The notes below the pieces were generated by a model, which saw only the letters and a list, made by a program, of their open reading frames with translations, did no database searches and had not been told where the DNA came from. From Gemmatimonadota bacterium (GTDB lineage Bacteria; Gemmatimonadota; Gemmatimonadetes; Gemmatimonadales; GWC2-71-9), in NCBI GenBank assembly GCA_003220975.1, contig QHTX01000088.1, forward strand, positions 23,260 through 35,399: a stretch of 12,140 nt of DNA, given 5' to 3'. How positions within the stretch are numbered: position 1 is the stretch's first letter; every line of letters starts with the position of its first letter. Shown here one piece after another: positions 1-6,633 of this stretch. The position numbers were made by a program, and so were the translations under genes.

Positions 1-194
1 TCCAGCAGACGGATCTGCACCTGGTGCTCACCGATCTCGGTGCGCTTGCCCTTGAGGCGCAGCACCAGATGCAGGCGCGGGTGCATCGCGGGAAACTGCT
101 GCACCCAGATGTGCTGGAAGATCCCCAGGACGGAGAGCTTGCCGGCCTGGTCCACCAGGGCGTAGTCGGCGATGACGGCGAAGTCGAGATGCAT
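1..194 (-). CDS. DUF6941 family protein, 5' part only
   Basis: Function unknown. The frame opens at an ATG complementary to 192-194 and runs off the left edge of the window after 64 codons, so the C-terminal half is missing. The visible N-terminus begins MHLDFAVIADYALVDQAGKL, followed by SVLGIF and a FPAMHPRLHLVLRLKG stretch. This matches what I remember of the DUF6941 pattern (residues like 'ADyAlvdqdGKLsvlGiF...fPa.hp...l.lrl'), a family of roughly 120-150 residues without an assigned role. There is no signal peptide or membrane segment in the visible part. No Shine-Dalgarno sequence precedes the ATG. Upstream lies the inverted heptamer repeat that separates it from the DUF2911 gene. The family assignment is from pattern memory. 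Confidence 0.72.
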   Translation of the reverse strand, partial: MHLDFAVIADYALVDQAGKLSVLGIFQHIWVQQFPAMHPRLHLVLRLKGKRTEIGEHQVQIRLL

Positions 195-198
195 GGGA

Positions 199-245
199 GT
201 CGTCAGTCGTCAGTCATCAGCGACTGGCGACTGAGAGCTGACGAC
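199..245. repeat. Inverted array of 7-bp units between two genes
   Basis: The left part reads as consecutive heptamers GTCGTCA, GTCGTCA, GTCATCA (199-219). The right part, read on the other strand, gives GTCGTCA, GCTCTCA, GTCGCCA, GTCGC. The two arms pair as an imperfect hairpin: GTCGTCAG at 199-206 against CTGACGAC at 237-244, with CAGTC/GACTG pairings inside. It fills nearly all of the 54-bp gap between the stop of the DUF2911 gene (249) and the start of the DUF6941 gene (194). It has no T-tract, so a classical intrinsic terminator is not supported. A transcript-end stabiliser or a dispersed repeat are the alternatives. Confidence 0.6.
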
Positions 246-248
246 CGA

Positions 249-1370
249 TCACTTTCTCGAGAACGGAATCGACGCCCGCGTGCGCTCCCATTCCAGCGCC
301 AATACGCCGCCGCCCTTCCCCCTCGGCTCGATCGCGATCGTGAACTGCTCCACGGGCCGCGTGAGCGGCTCCACCTTCATGTCCAGGCGGGCGAAGTCGT
401 ACTGCGCGTCGTAGTCGGTGCCCCACTGTCCGGTGTTCCGGTTAACGATGAGCTTCCACCCGGAGGGCGCGGGGATCGTCCAGAGACTGTACTTCCCGGC
501 TGGCAGCCTCGTCCCCGCCACGATCAAGTCGGCGTCCGTTTCCAGCACGGTCGCCGCGTTGGCGCCGGTGCGCCACACCTGGTTCCACGGCACCACGCCG
601 CCGAAGATCACGCGGCCGCGCGCCGAGGGCCGGCTGTAGCGCACGGCGACGGCGGCGCCAGCCACGGTGGCCTTCACCGAGTCGCCCGGTGACAGGGACC
701 CGAGCGAGCGCGGCGCGAACGCCTTGCCCATGCCCGCGAAGTCGAGGCCCTGCACCCGCTGGACCGTAACCTGCATGGTGCTGCCACCGCCGTCGTCCAC
801 GCGCATCCGCAGCAGGCCGAGGGGCCCGAGCAGGATCGTCATCGAGTCGCTCCCGACCCGGCTCAGCTCGACCGTCCACGGCTCGTCGTTGCCGAGTTGC
901 AGCATCGCGGTGGTGTAGTGATCGCCGCCCGCGGCCCGCGCCCGGCGCGCGACTTCCTCCACCAGTCCCCAGCCCTGGTTGATGTAGGGCAGCGCACCGG
1001 CGCCGACCTTCACTCGCTCGGTCAGGGTGCCGTCGCCGCGTGGCCGCGTGACGATGGCGCTGTCGCCGCGGAACTCGACCGTCGACCGTGACTCCTGCGG
1101 CCCCGGTCCGCCCGAGACGTTGTGCGAGACCAGCTCGAACCGCTCGAGGGCGCCTCCGGCGCCAAAGCTCGCCGTGTAGATGCGGTGCACGGTGCGCGGG
1201 CTGCGCACCACCTGCTCGCCCTGGAGCCGGTCGGCGGTGCGCGTGTACTGCTCGATCGCCAGCGTATCGTTGCCGAGTCGCACGACGAACTGGCCGCTCT
1301 GGGCGGCGAGCGCCGCGGGCCCGAGGAGCGCAGCGGCGCACAACAGGGGAAGGGGAAGTCTCCGGATCAT
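249..1370 (-). CDS. Secreted two-domain protein: paralog domain plus C-terminal DUF2911
   Basis: 373 residues, function unknown. Residues 1-24 form a Sec signal peptide (MIRR, then a Leu/Ala-rich core, AxA-type cleavage before QSG), so the protein is exported to the periplasm or outer surface. Residues about 25-225 resemble the whole mature part of the neighbouring 231-aa protein: FVVRLGNDTL near 28, VGAGALPYINQGWGL near 122, and a VQGLDFAG block near 206. Residues about 229-370 are a DUF2911 domain, with YSRPSARGRVIFGG, VVPWNQVWRTGANAAT, LPAGKYSLWTIP, WKLIVNRNTGQWG and EQFTIAIEP. DUF2911 is common in exported proteins of Bacteroidota, Gemmatimonadota and Acidobacteriota and has no proven activity. 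The ATG overlaps the stop of the upstream gene in an ATGA, implying coupled translation. Confidence 0.9.
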   Translation of the reverse strand: MIRRLPLPLLCAAALLGPAALAAQSGQFVVRLGNDTLAIEQYTRTADRLQGEQVVRSPRTVHRIYTASFGAGGALERFELVSHNVSGGPGPQESRSTVEFRGDSAIVTRPRGDGTLTERVKVGAGALPYINQGWGLVEEVARRARAAGGDHYTTAMLQLGNDEPWTVELSRVGSDSMTILLGPLGLLRMRVDDGGGSTMQVTVQRVQGLDFAGMGKAFAPRSLGSLSPGDSVKATVAGAAVAVRYSRPSARGRVIFGGVVPWNQVWRTGANAATVLETDADLIVAGTRLPAGKYSLWTIPAPSGWKLIVNRNTGQWGTDYDAQYDFARLDMKVEPLTRPVEQFTIAIEPRGKGGGVLALEWERTRASIPFSRK

Positions 1371-2062
1371 GGCTGTTTCTCGGTGAGGGGCCGATCGGCG
1401 AAGTGGCGCGCCACGGCGGTGATGTCCAGCGCCGCGACGCGCTCGGCGGTGAACGGGCCGGAGCGGCCCCTGCCGCTCACGGCGAGGATGTTGCCCGCCG
1501 CATCCACGCGGACGCGCAGCGGAGGATCGGCGCCGATCGCGACCGCGAGCGAGTCGCCGGCACCGCCGGTCACCGTCGCCGCGACCGGGGCGAGGCTCGC
1601 GAGCGGCAGGAGCTGCGCCACGTACGGCGCGCGGCCCATCCGGCGGGCCTGGCGCGTGACGAGCTCGAGGAGCGCGTACGACTGGTTGACGAACGGGATC
1701 GCGCCGCCCGGAATGACCAGGCGCTGCGAGCGGCTCGAGTCGCCGATCACGAGCTCGATGACCGCGGTGTCGGCGTCGAAGCTCACCCGCAGCGTCTGCG
1801 GGCGCGCGTCCGGCGTCGCGGCCGGCCGGCCGGCGAGCTCGTAGCGCACGACGCCTCCGCGGCGGTCGAGCGTGGCGGTGAAATGGCGGATGGTGGTGAC
1901 GCGCGCCGCCCGGAACACCTGGTCCCCGGCGAGCGTGTTGCCGCTCAACCGGTACTGCTCGACGAGCAGCGTGTCGTCTCCGAGGCGCACGACGAACGCG
2001 CCGTCCTGGGCCGCGAGCGGCGCAGCCGCGAGCACGAGCACGGTCGCGAAGGTCGCTCTCAT
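1367..2062 (-). CDS. Secreted hypothetical protein, paralog of the DUF2911 protein's N-terminal domain
   Basis: 231 residues with a clear signal peptide (MRATFATVLVLAAAPLAAQ, cleavage near 18-19). I do not recognise a named family. The mature part aligns end to end with residues about 25-225 of the next gene's product: FVVRLGDDTLLVEQY (23-37), VIPGGAIPFVNQSYALLELV (116-135) and ALDITAVARHFA (211-222) each have a collinear counterpart there. It lacks the DUF2911 domain. The start overlaps the cyclophilin stop (ATGA at 2059-2062) and its own stop overlaps the start of the DUF2911 gene (1367-1370), so the three genes form one translationally coupled unit. Tandem duplication with gain or loss of the C-terminal domain is the simplest explanation. 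Confidence 0.85.
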   Translation of the reverse strand: MRATFATVLVLAAAPLAAQDGAFVVRLGDDTLLVEQYRLSGNTLAGDQVFRAARVTTIRHFTATLDRRGGVVRYELAGRPAATPDARPQTLRVSFDADTAVIELVIGDSSRSQRLVIPGGAIPFVNQSYALLELVTRQARRMGRAPYVAQLLPLASLAPVAATVTGGAGDSLAVAIGADPPLRVRVDAAGNILAVSGRGRSGPFTAERVAALDITAVARHFADRPLTEKQP

Positions 2063-2508
2063 CGGACCCGAATCGACTTCACTTCGTCGTTCTGCGCAAT
2101 CTTGTTCACGACGTCCAGCCCCTTCGTGACCTGTCCGAAAACGGTGTGGACCCCGTCAAGGTGCGGTTGGGGCGAGTGGCAGATGAAGAACTGACTCCCG
2201 CCGGTGTCCTTGCCGGCGTGCGCCATCGAGAGCGTGCCCGCGAGGTGACGGTGGACGTTCTTCGCCGTCTCGCACTTGATGGTGTAACCGGGCCCGCCGG
2301 TGCCGACCCGCCCCTTACCGGTCTTCGAGTAGGGATCGCCCCCCTGGATCATGAAGTTCGGGATCACCCGATGAAACCGGGTGCCGTCGTAGAAGCCCGC
2401 GTTCGCGAGCTTCTCGAAGTTCGCCACCGTGTTGGGCACCTCCTCGGCGAACAGCTCCAGCTCGACCGTTCCTTTCGCGGTCTCGACTATCGCCTGCTTG
2501 TTCGGCAT
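2059..2508 (-). CDS. Peptidyl-prolyl cis-trans isomerase, cyclophilin type
   Basis: 149 residues, a single cyclophilin domain that catalyses proline cis-trans isomerisation during folding. Family marks include FHRVIPNFMIQGGDP (45-59, with the catalytic Arg47 and Gln55), GTLSMAHAG (91-99), GSQFFI (104-109) and HLDGVHTVFGQV (117-128). There is no signal peptide, so it should act in the cytosol. A longer frame could begin at a TTG at 2520, but I chose the ATG at 2508 because GGGAG sits five bases before it and the bacterial family normally begins near a segment like 'xxAxxxTxxGxxxxEL'. It follows the DUF255 gene by 22 bp and overlaps the following secreted-protein gene by four bases. The isomerase is probably general purpose; a specific link with the two exported proteins is not shown. 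Confidence 0.95.
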   Translation of the reverse strand: MPNKQAIVETAKGTVELELFAEEVPNTVANFEKLANAGFYDGTRFHRVIPNFMIQGGDPYSKTGKGRVGTGGPGYTIKCETAKNVHRHLAGTLSMAHAGKDTGGSQFFICHSPQPHLDGVHTVFGQVTKGLDVVNKIAQNDEVKSIRVR

Positions 2509-2530
2509 GCCGTCTCCCAATGGATGGTTG

Positions 2531-4522
2531 TCATGTGAGCAGCTCCCGCAGGGCGTCCGGCGTGGTCACCGGGAGCGAGCACGTCGTCCCCACGCACACC
2601 GTGGCGGCCGGACGGTCGGCGACTTTCCGAACGACGACCTTGCGGGGTCGGAAAACCTGGAGTGCGAGCAGATGCATGTCACACGCCGCTCCCTCCCCCC
2701 TTGGCCCCAGCACCTCTACCCGGGTAGAGGGATTGACCGCCCAATCCACAGCCCGTAGGAGCGTAGCGCCGTACAGCGAGAGGTCGGCGGCGGCGCCCGC
2801 GAATGCCGCGAGCTGGCGGTCGAGCAGCCGGCGCCATTCCTGGTCGTCGGTCAGGGCCCACAGGCGGGCGAGCACGAGGCCCGCCACACCGTTCGGCGAA
2901 GGCGTCGGGGAGTCCTGGATCGGCTTCGCCCGTGTCGCGAGGTAGGTCGTCCCGCCGGTCGCTCGGGCGGGCGCCACATCGTAGAAGCCGCCCGCCGCGT
3001 CATCCCAATGCGCGCGGCCGCAGTAACGCATGACGGCGACGGCGCGCGTCAGCCATTCCGCGTCGCCCGTCGCTTCGTAGGCGTCGAGGAAGGCGGCGGC
3101 CGCGTGGATGTTGTCCTCCAGCAGGCCACCCGGCTTCGGACGCCCGATCACATGACCCATCCCCCGTCCCTCGTCCCACGCCTCGCGCCAGACCCGGTCC
3201 AGCACCCGGAGCGCAAGCTGATTGCACTCCGGCCGGTCCAGTACCGCGCCCGCGTGCAGAAACGCGGACGCCATCATCGCGTTCCAGTTCACGTAGGGCG
3301 TCGTGTCGACGTATGGCGCCTGCCGGGCGCCGCGCGCCGCCTTGAGCCGCCGCAGCGCGTCCCGCAGGATCGGCCATTCGTCGTCGCCCGCCGGGTCGCG
3401 CTTCCACCACAGCACGTTCTTGCGCGGGTTGTGATGCATTTCCCCTTCAGCCTCGACGTCGTACACGTGACGTATCACGTGATACGCCTTCTCGTCTTTC
3501 AATGCGTCTCGCACTTCCTCGGGAGTCCAGGTCCAGTAGTCGCCGTCGTCGCCCACCCCGACGTCCGCGTCCTGCGAGGTGTGGAACACGCCGCGCTCCC
3601 CGTCCGACAGCACCTCGAGCACCCAGTCCACGATTCCCCCGGTGACCTCTCGGAACAGCGGGTTGCCCAGGCCCGAGTAGCCGTTGAGATAAGCGTGCAG
3701 CAGCTCCGCGTTGTCGTACGCCATCTTCTCGAAGTGCGGCACGATCCAGTGCTCATCGACGGAGTAGCGGTGGAACCCGCCACCGACATGGTCGCGGATC
3801 CCGCCCTGCGCCATCGCGGTGAGCGTCTTCTCCACCACCTCGCGCATCCAGTCTTCCCCGGTGTCGCGCCAGCGGGCGAGGAGGAAGTCACACGCGGCGG
3901 GGTGGGGGAATTTGGGCGCGGTGCCGAACCCGCCGAAGCGGACGTCGAACAGGCGCGCCATCCGGCTCGCGGCCTCGTCCAGGATGGCCGGCGCGATCGT
4001 TCCGCCCTTCGCCTCGTTCAAGGACTCGGTCACGTGTTGCCGAATGGCTTTCGCATTTTCCGCCACCTTCTCGCGCTGCTGGCGGTAGATCCCGGCCACC
4101 TGCTTCAGGACGGAGACGAAGCCGGGCCGGCCGTAATGGTTGTCCTCGGGGGGAAAGTACGTGCCTCCGAAAAAGACCTCGCCCTCGGGGGTGAGGAAGG
4201 CGGTGAGCGGCCAGCCGCCCTGCCCGGTGAGCGCCTGCACGGCGCGCTGGTAGCGGGTGTCCACGTCGGGCCGCTCGTCGCGGTCCACTTTGATGCAGAC
4301 GAAGGCGTCGTTGAGGAGCGTGGCGACCTCGGGATCGTCGTACGACTCGCCGTCCATCACGTGACACCAGTGGCACCACACGGCGCCGATGTCGAGCAGG
4401 ATGGGCTTGTCCTCGGCGCGGGCGCGCGCGAAGGCCCCCTCGCCCCAGGGGTGCCAGTGCACCGGCTGATGGGCGGCAGACTTGAGATAGGCGGAGGGCT
4501 CGGTTGCGAGGAGATTCGGCAT
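2531..4522 (-). CDS. Thioredoxin-fold DUF255 protein (YyaL / spermatogenesis-associated protein 20 family)
   Basis: 663 residues, close to the full length usual for the family. Residues 1-165 are the DUF255 thioredoxin-like domain: HQPVHWHPWGEGAF (18-31), the CxxC motif in WCHWCHVM (Cys50, Cys53), VDRDERPDVD (79-88) and QGGWPLTAFLTPEGEVFFGG (101-120). The rest is an alpha/alpha-barrel region resembling N-acyl-glucosamine 2-epimerase-type enzymes, with GGIRDHVGGGFHRYSVD and WIVPHFEKMAYDNA. The C-terminus has the family's CVGTTCSLPV segment, a second CxxxxC pair. There is no signal peptide, so it is cytosolic. The catalytic role of this widespread family is unsettled; a redox or sugar-related function is only inferred. 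The start at 4522 has no Shine-Dalgarno sequence but has an AT-rich -10-like stretch just upstream. It leads a block with the cyclophilin and two exported paralogs. Confidence 0.93.
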   Translation of the reverse strand: MPNLLATEPSAYLKSAAHQPVHWHPWGEGAFARARAEDKPILLDIGAVWCHWCHVMDGESYDDPEVATLLNDAFVCIKVDRDERPDVDTRYQRAVQALTGQGGWPLTAFLTPEGEVFFGGTYFPPEDNHYGRPGFVSVLKQVAGIYRQQREKVAENAKAIRQHVTESLNEAKGGTIAPAILDEAASRMARLFDVRFGGFGTAPKFPHPAACDFLLARWRDTGEDWMREVVEKTLTAMAQGGIRDHVGGGFHRYSVDEHWIVPHFEKMAYDNAELLHAYLNGYSGLGNPLFREVTGGIVDWVLEVLSDGERGVFHTSQDADVGVGDDGDYWTWTPEEVRDALKDEKAYHVIRHVYDVEAEGEMHHNPRKNVLWWKRDPAGDDEWPILRDALRRLKAARGARQAPYVDTTPYVNWNAMMASAFLHAGAVLDRPECNQLALRVLDRVWREAWDEGRGMGHVIGRPKPGGLLEDNIHAAAAFLDAYEATGDAEWLTRAVAVMRYCGRAHWDDAAGGFYDVAPARATGGTTYLATRAKPIQDSPTPSPNGVAGLVLARLWALTDDQEWRRLLDRQLAAFAGAAADLSLYGATLLRAVDWAVNPSTRVEVLGPRGEGAACDMHLLALQVFRPRKVVVRKVADRPAATVCVGTTCSLPVTTPDALRELLT
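2713..2730. repeat. 18-bp perfect palindrome inside the DUF255 gene
   Basis: CCTCTACCCGGGTAGAGG is exactly self-complementary over 18 bp. It lies in coding sequence for the C-terminal part of the DUF255 protein. Whether it has any role beyond coding is unknown. Confidence 0.5.
3471..3486. repeat. 16-bp perfect palindrome with CACGTG core inside the DUF255 gene
   Basis: CGTATCACGTGATACG is exactly self-complementary, and a second CACGTG lies 12 bp to its left (3464-3469). It encodes the repeated His-Val pairs in HVIRHVYDV of the DUF255 protein, so codon repetition alone may explain it. Confidence 0.45.
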
Positions 4523-4527
4523 GGCCG

Positions 4528-4537
4528 ATTAAATGTA
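4528..4537 (-). promoter_or_regulatory. Possible -10 element before the DUF255 gene
   Basis: Read on the minus strand this is TACATTTAAT in otherwise GC-rich DNA. TACATT ends nine bases, and TTTAAT five bases, before the ATG at 4522. No Shine-Dalgarno sequence lies in between, so a leaderless or near-leaderless transcript is plausible. I see no convincing -35 hexamer. Confidence 0.35.
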
Positions 4538-4574
4538 CCCGGGGCGGGTCCGGGATGGCTTGTCTCGTCTAGGT

Positions 4575-4634
4575 CCCGGGCTGAGAGCCCGGGCTCGGCC
4601 CTGAGTGCGTCCTTAAGGACGCAACCGCGCCGAG
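4575..4634. repeat. Tandem palindromes in the gap before the DUF255 gene
   Basis: Two strong structures lie here. The first is CCCGGGCT-GAG-AGCCCGGG (4575-4593), an 8-bp stem with a 3-nt loop. It can alternatively form the palindrome GAGCCCGGGCTC (4585-4596). The second is the 18-bp perfect palindrome TGCGTCCTTAAGGACGCA (4606-4623), framed by GCTCGGC (4593-4599) and its complement GCCGAGC (4629-4635), giving a nested outer stem. A third hairpin at 4635-4653 follows directly. Together they occupy most of the 121-bp gap between the 92-aa membrane protein gene and the DUF255 gene. They could be transcript-end structures, a dispersed repeat or protein-binding sites; the sequence alone does not decide. 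Confidence 0.6.
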
Positions 4635-4653
4635 CGCGCCCTCTCAGGGCGCG
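4635..4653 (-). terminator. Hairpin over the 3' end of the 92-aa membrane protein gene
   Basis: CGCGCCCT-CTC-AGGGCGCG is a perfect 8-bp GC-rich stem with a 3-nt loop, and the stop codon (4644-4646) lies across the loop and first stem base. No run of U follows on the minus-strand transcript, so it is not a classical intrinsic terminator. Its position at the end of a four-gene block favours a transcription- or decay-stopping role. Confidence 0.4.
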
Positions 4654-4922
4654 GAAACAAAGTGCGCCAAGGTCCGGACCGTGGCTGCCGCGCCGAGCAG
4701 GAACGCCAGCGCCAGGTAGCCCATCACGACGCGCGTGTCGCCCAGCACGCAGCGGCTGCGGTGCAGGCCCCGCCGCCAGGCGCGATAGTAGGCGGCCAGT
4801 CCGAGGCCACCCATCGCGGCGACGACGACGGGCGGGCTCAGCGCCCAGGCGAGCAGGCCGATCGTCGTGAAGATGCAGAAGCGCAGCGGATCGTACGCGG
4901 CGGGGGGGGAGGTCGTCTCCAT
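4644..4922 (-). CDS. Small membrane protein next to the radical SAM enzyme
   Basis: 92 residues, no family recognised. Hydrophobic stretches run from about 14-28 and 31-46, separated by a Pro-Pro pair, and from about 66-82. Two or three membrane passes are therefore likely, with a basic loop (AWRRGLHRSRC, 48-58) in between. There are only two cysteines and no CxxC motif. The ATG at 4922 is eight bases after the radical SAM stop codon, and a strong AGGAGAT Shine-Dalgarno sequence overlaps that stop codon (TAGGAG), so the two genes should be translated together. This spacing suggests a membrane anchor or partner for the radical SAM enzyme, which is inference from context only. Much longer readings of the frame upstream run antisense-free through the radical SAM gene and are not credible. 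Confidence 0.8.
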   Translation of the reverse strand: METTSPPAAYDPLRFCIFTTIGLLAWALSPPVVVAAMGGLGLAAYYRAWRRGLHRSRCVLGDTRVVMGYLALAFLLGAAATVRTLAHFVSAP

Positions 4923-4930
4923 GAGATCTC

Positions 4931-6499
4931 CTAGACGGGCGGCGCCGCCAGCTCGAGCGGCCGAGCCGGGCTGCCCGCGCGCGCAGCCGGTTTCTGACGC
5001 GCCAACGCAGGCCACGCCTGCACGGCACAGAACGGGGCGCACTGATGCTGCGCATCGCTCTGCGTGCCGACGTGCACGCAGCACTGCAGCAAGCGCTCTT
5101 CCAGCATCGTGTCCATGTCCATGAACGGCTTGATCGTGATGCGCTTGATGCGCTCCCCGAAGAACCGGCGCATCCGGTCGCGCTGCCCCAGCAGGGCGCT
5201 CCCCGCGAGTCGCAGTAGCGTGCTCAGGCCGAGGTCGCAGTTCTCGCAAATGTTGCGGAACAGATCGGTGACCGTCGGGTCGGTCAGGGAGGTGCGCTCG
5301 CTCAGCAGCCCGAGGAACGATTGCTTGACGAGCTCCCGCAGCTGGGCCGGGATCTCGCGGTCGGCGATCCGGCTGCTCACGAGCTCGAGGTGCTGCTTCA
5401 GCCGGTCGTGGCCCACGATGGCGACGAGCGAGCGCCACTCACCGGCGTCCGTTTTCAGCATGTAGCCCACGCTGCAGCAGTGCGGGTGCGAGCACGGCAG
5501 GGCGGTCAGGTCGCGCCACGTGACGAGCCCGTCGGTCTGCGGACCGAGTCGGGCGAGCACGCCCGTGTGCGTGAGCCGGTTCCGGGGATCGAGCGCCGCC
5601 GAACGGCCCGAGCCGAACTGCGGCTGGATGGAGATGCCGCCGACGAACGGCGTGGCCAGCCCGTAGCGCACCACGGCGCCGATCTCGTCGTCGTTGACGC
5701 CCAGGGCGGCGGTCATGGTCAACGTCGTGAAGATGCCCGCTCCGCTGAGCCGCTCCACGGCCTCCCGTTTGACCCGCCGCAGATCCGCGTTGCGGTGATG
5801 CCGGAGCGTTTCCGGCTTGAAGCCGTCGAACTGCAGATAGATCTCGATGCGGTCGTTGTGACGGGTGAGGAAGTCAAGCAGCTCGTCGCTGCGCGCGATC
5901 TGGATGCCGTTCGTGTTGATGAGGATGCGGATGATGTCCCGCTCGAGCACGCGCTCCAGCAGCTCGAGCAGCCGGGGGTACACCGTGGGCTCGCCCCCGC
6001 TGATCATCAGCACGTCCAGCCGGCCGTGCTCGCGCGCCAGCCGCCGGTCGACGTTTTCGAGCACCTGGTCGAGCGGGACCACGCCGGTTAGCTGCGGCGA
6101 CGAGTCCGCGAAGCACGTCGGGCAGCGGAGGTTGCACTGCTCGGTGATCTCTTCCAGCAGAATGCAGGTGTGCTGCGTCTGCATCTCGCCGAGCCCGCGC
6201 AGGTAGGCGGCGGGGACCGGATCGTAGTTCCCGAGTGTGTCCGGCGTGTGCACCTTGGTCGGCGCGGTCCATTCCTCGAGGTAGCGGAGGATCTCGGGGA
6301 CTTCATCGTACAGCGTGACCACCTTCCCGTGCCGGGGGCAGCCGCGCACCAGCCAGACCTTGCCGTCCTGCTCGGCCAGGTAGCCGCTGAGCCGCGGCAC
6401 GAGGCCGAGCGGCCGATCGGGATGCTCGCGGTGACACGCGGCGCAGAACGCCACGACGTAGCGCAGGATGCGGTCGGTGCGGAGCGGCATGCCGGCCAT
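4931..6499 (-). CDS. Radical SAM enzyme of the MJ0619 / tetraether lipid synthase type
   Basis: 522 residues. The radical SAM cluster motif is CNLRCPTC (Cys122, Cys126, Cys129; CX3CX2C), followed by the SAM-binding ISGGEPTVY (166-174). Before the core there is a small zinc- or iron-binding-like domain, CAACH (19-23) and CPRHG (54-58). After it come LPCSHPHCCSVGY (334-346), ICENC (417-421), QCCVH (472-476) and QCAPFC (486-491), enough cysteines for more metal clusters. This layout is that of the MJ0619 family, which includes archaeal tetraether lipid synthase (Tes), an enzyme that couples lipid tails by C-C bond formation. Exact substrate is unknown here; a methylase-like or other lipid reaction is possible. 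I chose ATG 6499 over the GTG at 6505 because GAGGGAG sits five bases before it. Neighbours are an Lgt-like protein and small membrane proteins. Confidence 0.85.
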   Translation of the reverse strand: MAGMPLRTDRILRYVVAFCAACHREHPDRPLGLVPRLSGYLAEQDGKVWLVRGCPRHGKVVTLYDEVPEILRYLEEWTAPTKVHTPDTLGNYDPVPAAYLRGLGEMQTQHTCILLEEITEQCNLRCPTCFADSSPQLTGVVPLDQVLENVDRRLAREHGRLDVLMISGGEPTVYPRLLELLERVLERDIIRILINTNGIQIARSDELLDFLTRHNDRIEIYLQFDGFKPETLRHHRNADLRRVKREAVERLSGAGIFTTLTMTAALGVNDDEIGAVVRYGLATPFVGGISIQPQFGSGRSAALDPRNRLTHTGVLARLGPQTDGLVTWRDLTALPCSHPHCCSVGYMLKTDAGEWRSLVAIVGHDRLKQHLELVSSRIADREIPAQLRELVKQSFLGLLSERTSLTDPTVTDLFRNICENCDLGLSTLLRLAGSALLGQRDRMRRFFGERIKRITIKPFMDMDTMLEERLLQCCVHVGTQSDAQHQCAPFCAVQAWPALARQKPAARAGSPARPLELAAPPV

Positions 6500-6501
6500 G
6501 G

Positions 6502-6633
6502 TCACTCCCTCGTCACCATCGCGCTGCTCGGAACAGGATGCAGTTGCCGGCCCGACAGGATTCCCAGGACCGCGTAGCCGAAGACGAAGCCAGCGGCGAC
6601 TCGTTCATGCTCGTGCGCCTCGCCGAGGGTTGG
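6502..6633 (-). other. In-frame hydrophobic continuation after the UGA of the 42-aa gene
   Basis: The stretch between the 42-aa membrane peptide and the radical SAM gene stays open in the same frame for 43 codons after the UGA at 6634-6636. The next stop (6502-6504) lies two bases before the radical SAM ATG, which is typical operon spacing. The frame encodes HEHER followed by the hydrophobic VAAGFVFGYAVLGIL, then a polar tail. It has no ATG, GTG or TTG near its beginning, so it could be UGA read-through, a nonsense mutation or sequencing error splitting an 86-codon gene, or chance. A competing 31-codon frame starting at ATG 6608 has less regular codon use. Confidence 0.35.

Noticed and set aside
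199..245. A CRISPR array or attachment site at the heptamer repeat
   Set aside because: The units abut without spacers and there are no cas or integrase genes in view.
1088..2194. A 368-codon plus-strand frame opposite the secreted paralogs
   Set aside because: Low-complexity Arg/Ala-rich product spanning three real minus-strand genes.
3008..4870. A 620-codon open frame on the plus strand opposite the DUF255 gene
   Set aside because: Antisense frame kept open by high GC codon bias; composition is Arg/His/Pro/Val-rich with no motif, while the minus strand encodes a complete DUF255 protein.
6513..6608. A 31-codon frame starting at ATG 6608 between the 42-aa gene and the radical SAM gene
   Set aside because: Weak Shine-Dalgarno sequence with long spacing, Ser/Arg-rich product and irregular codon use; the other frame over this stretch looks more protein-like.
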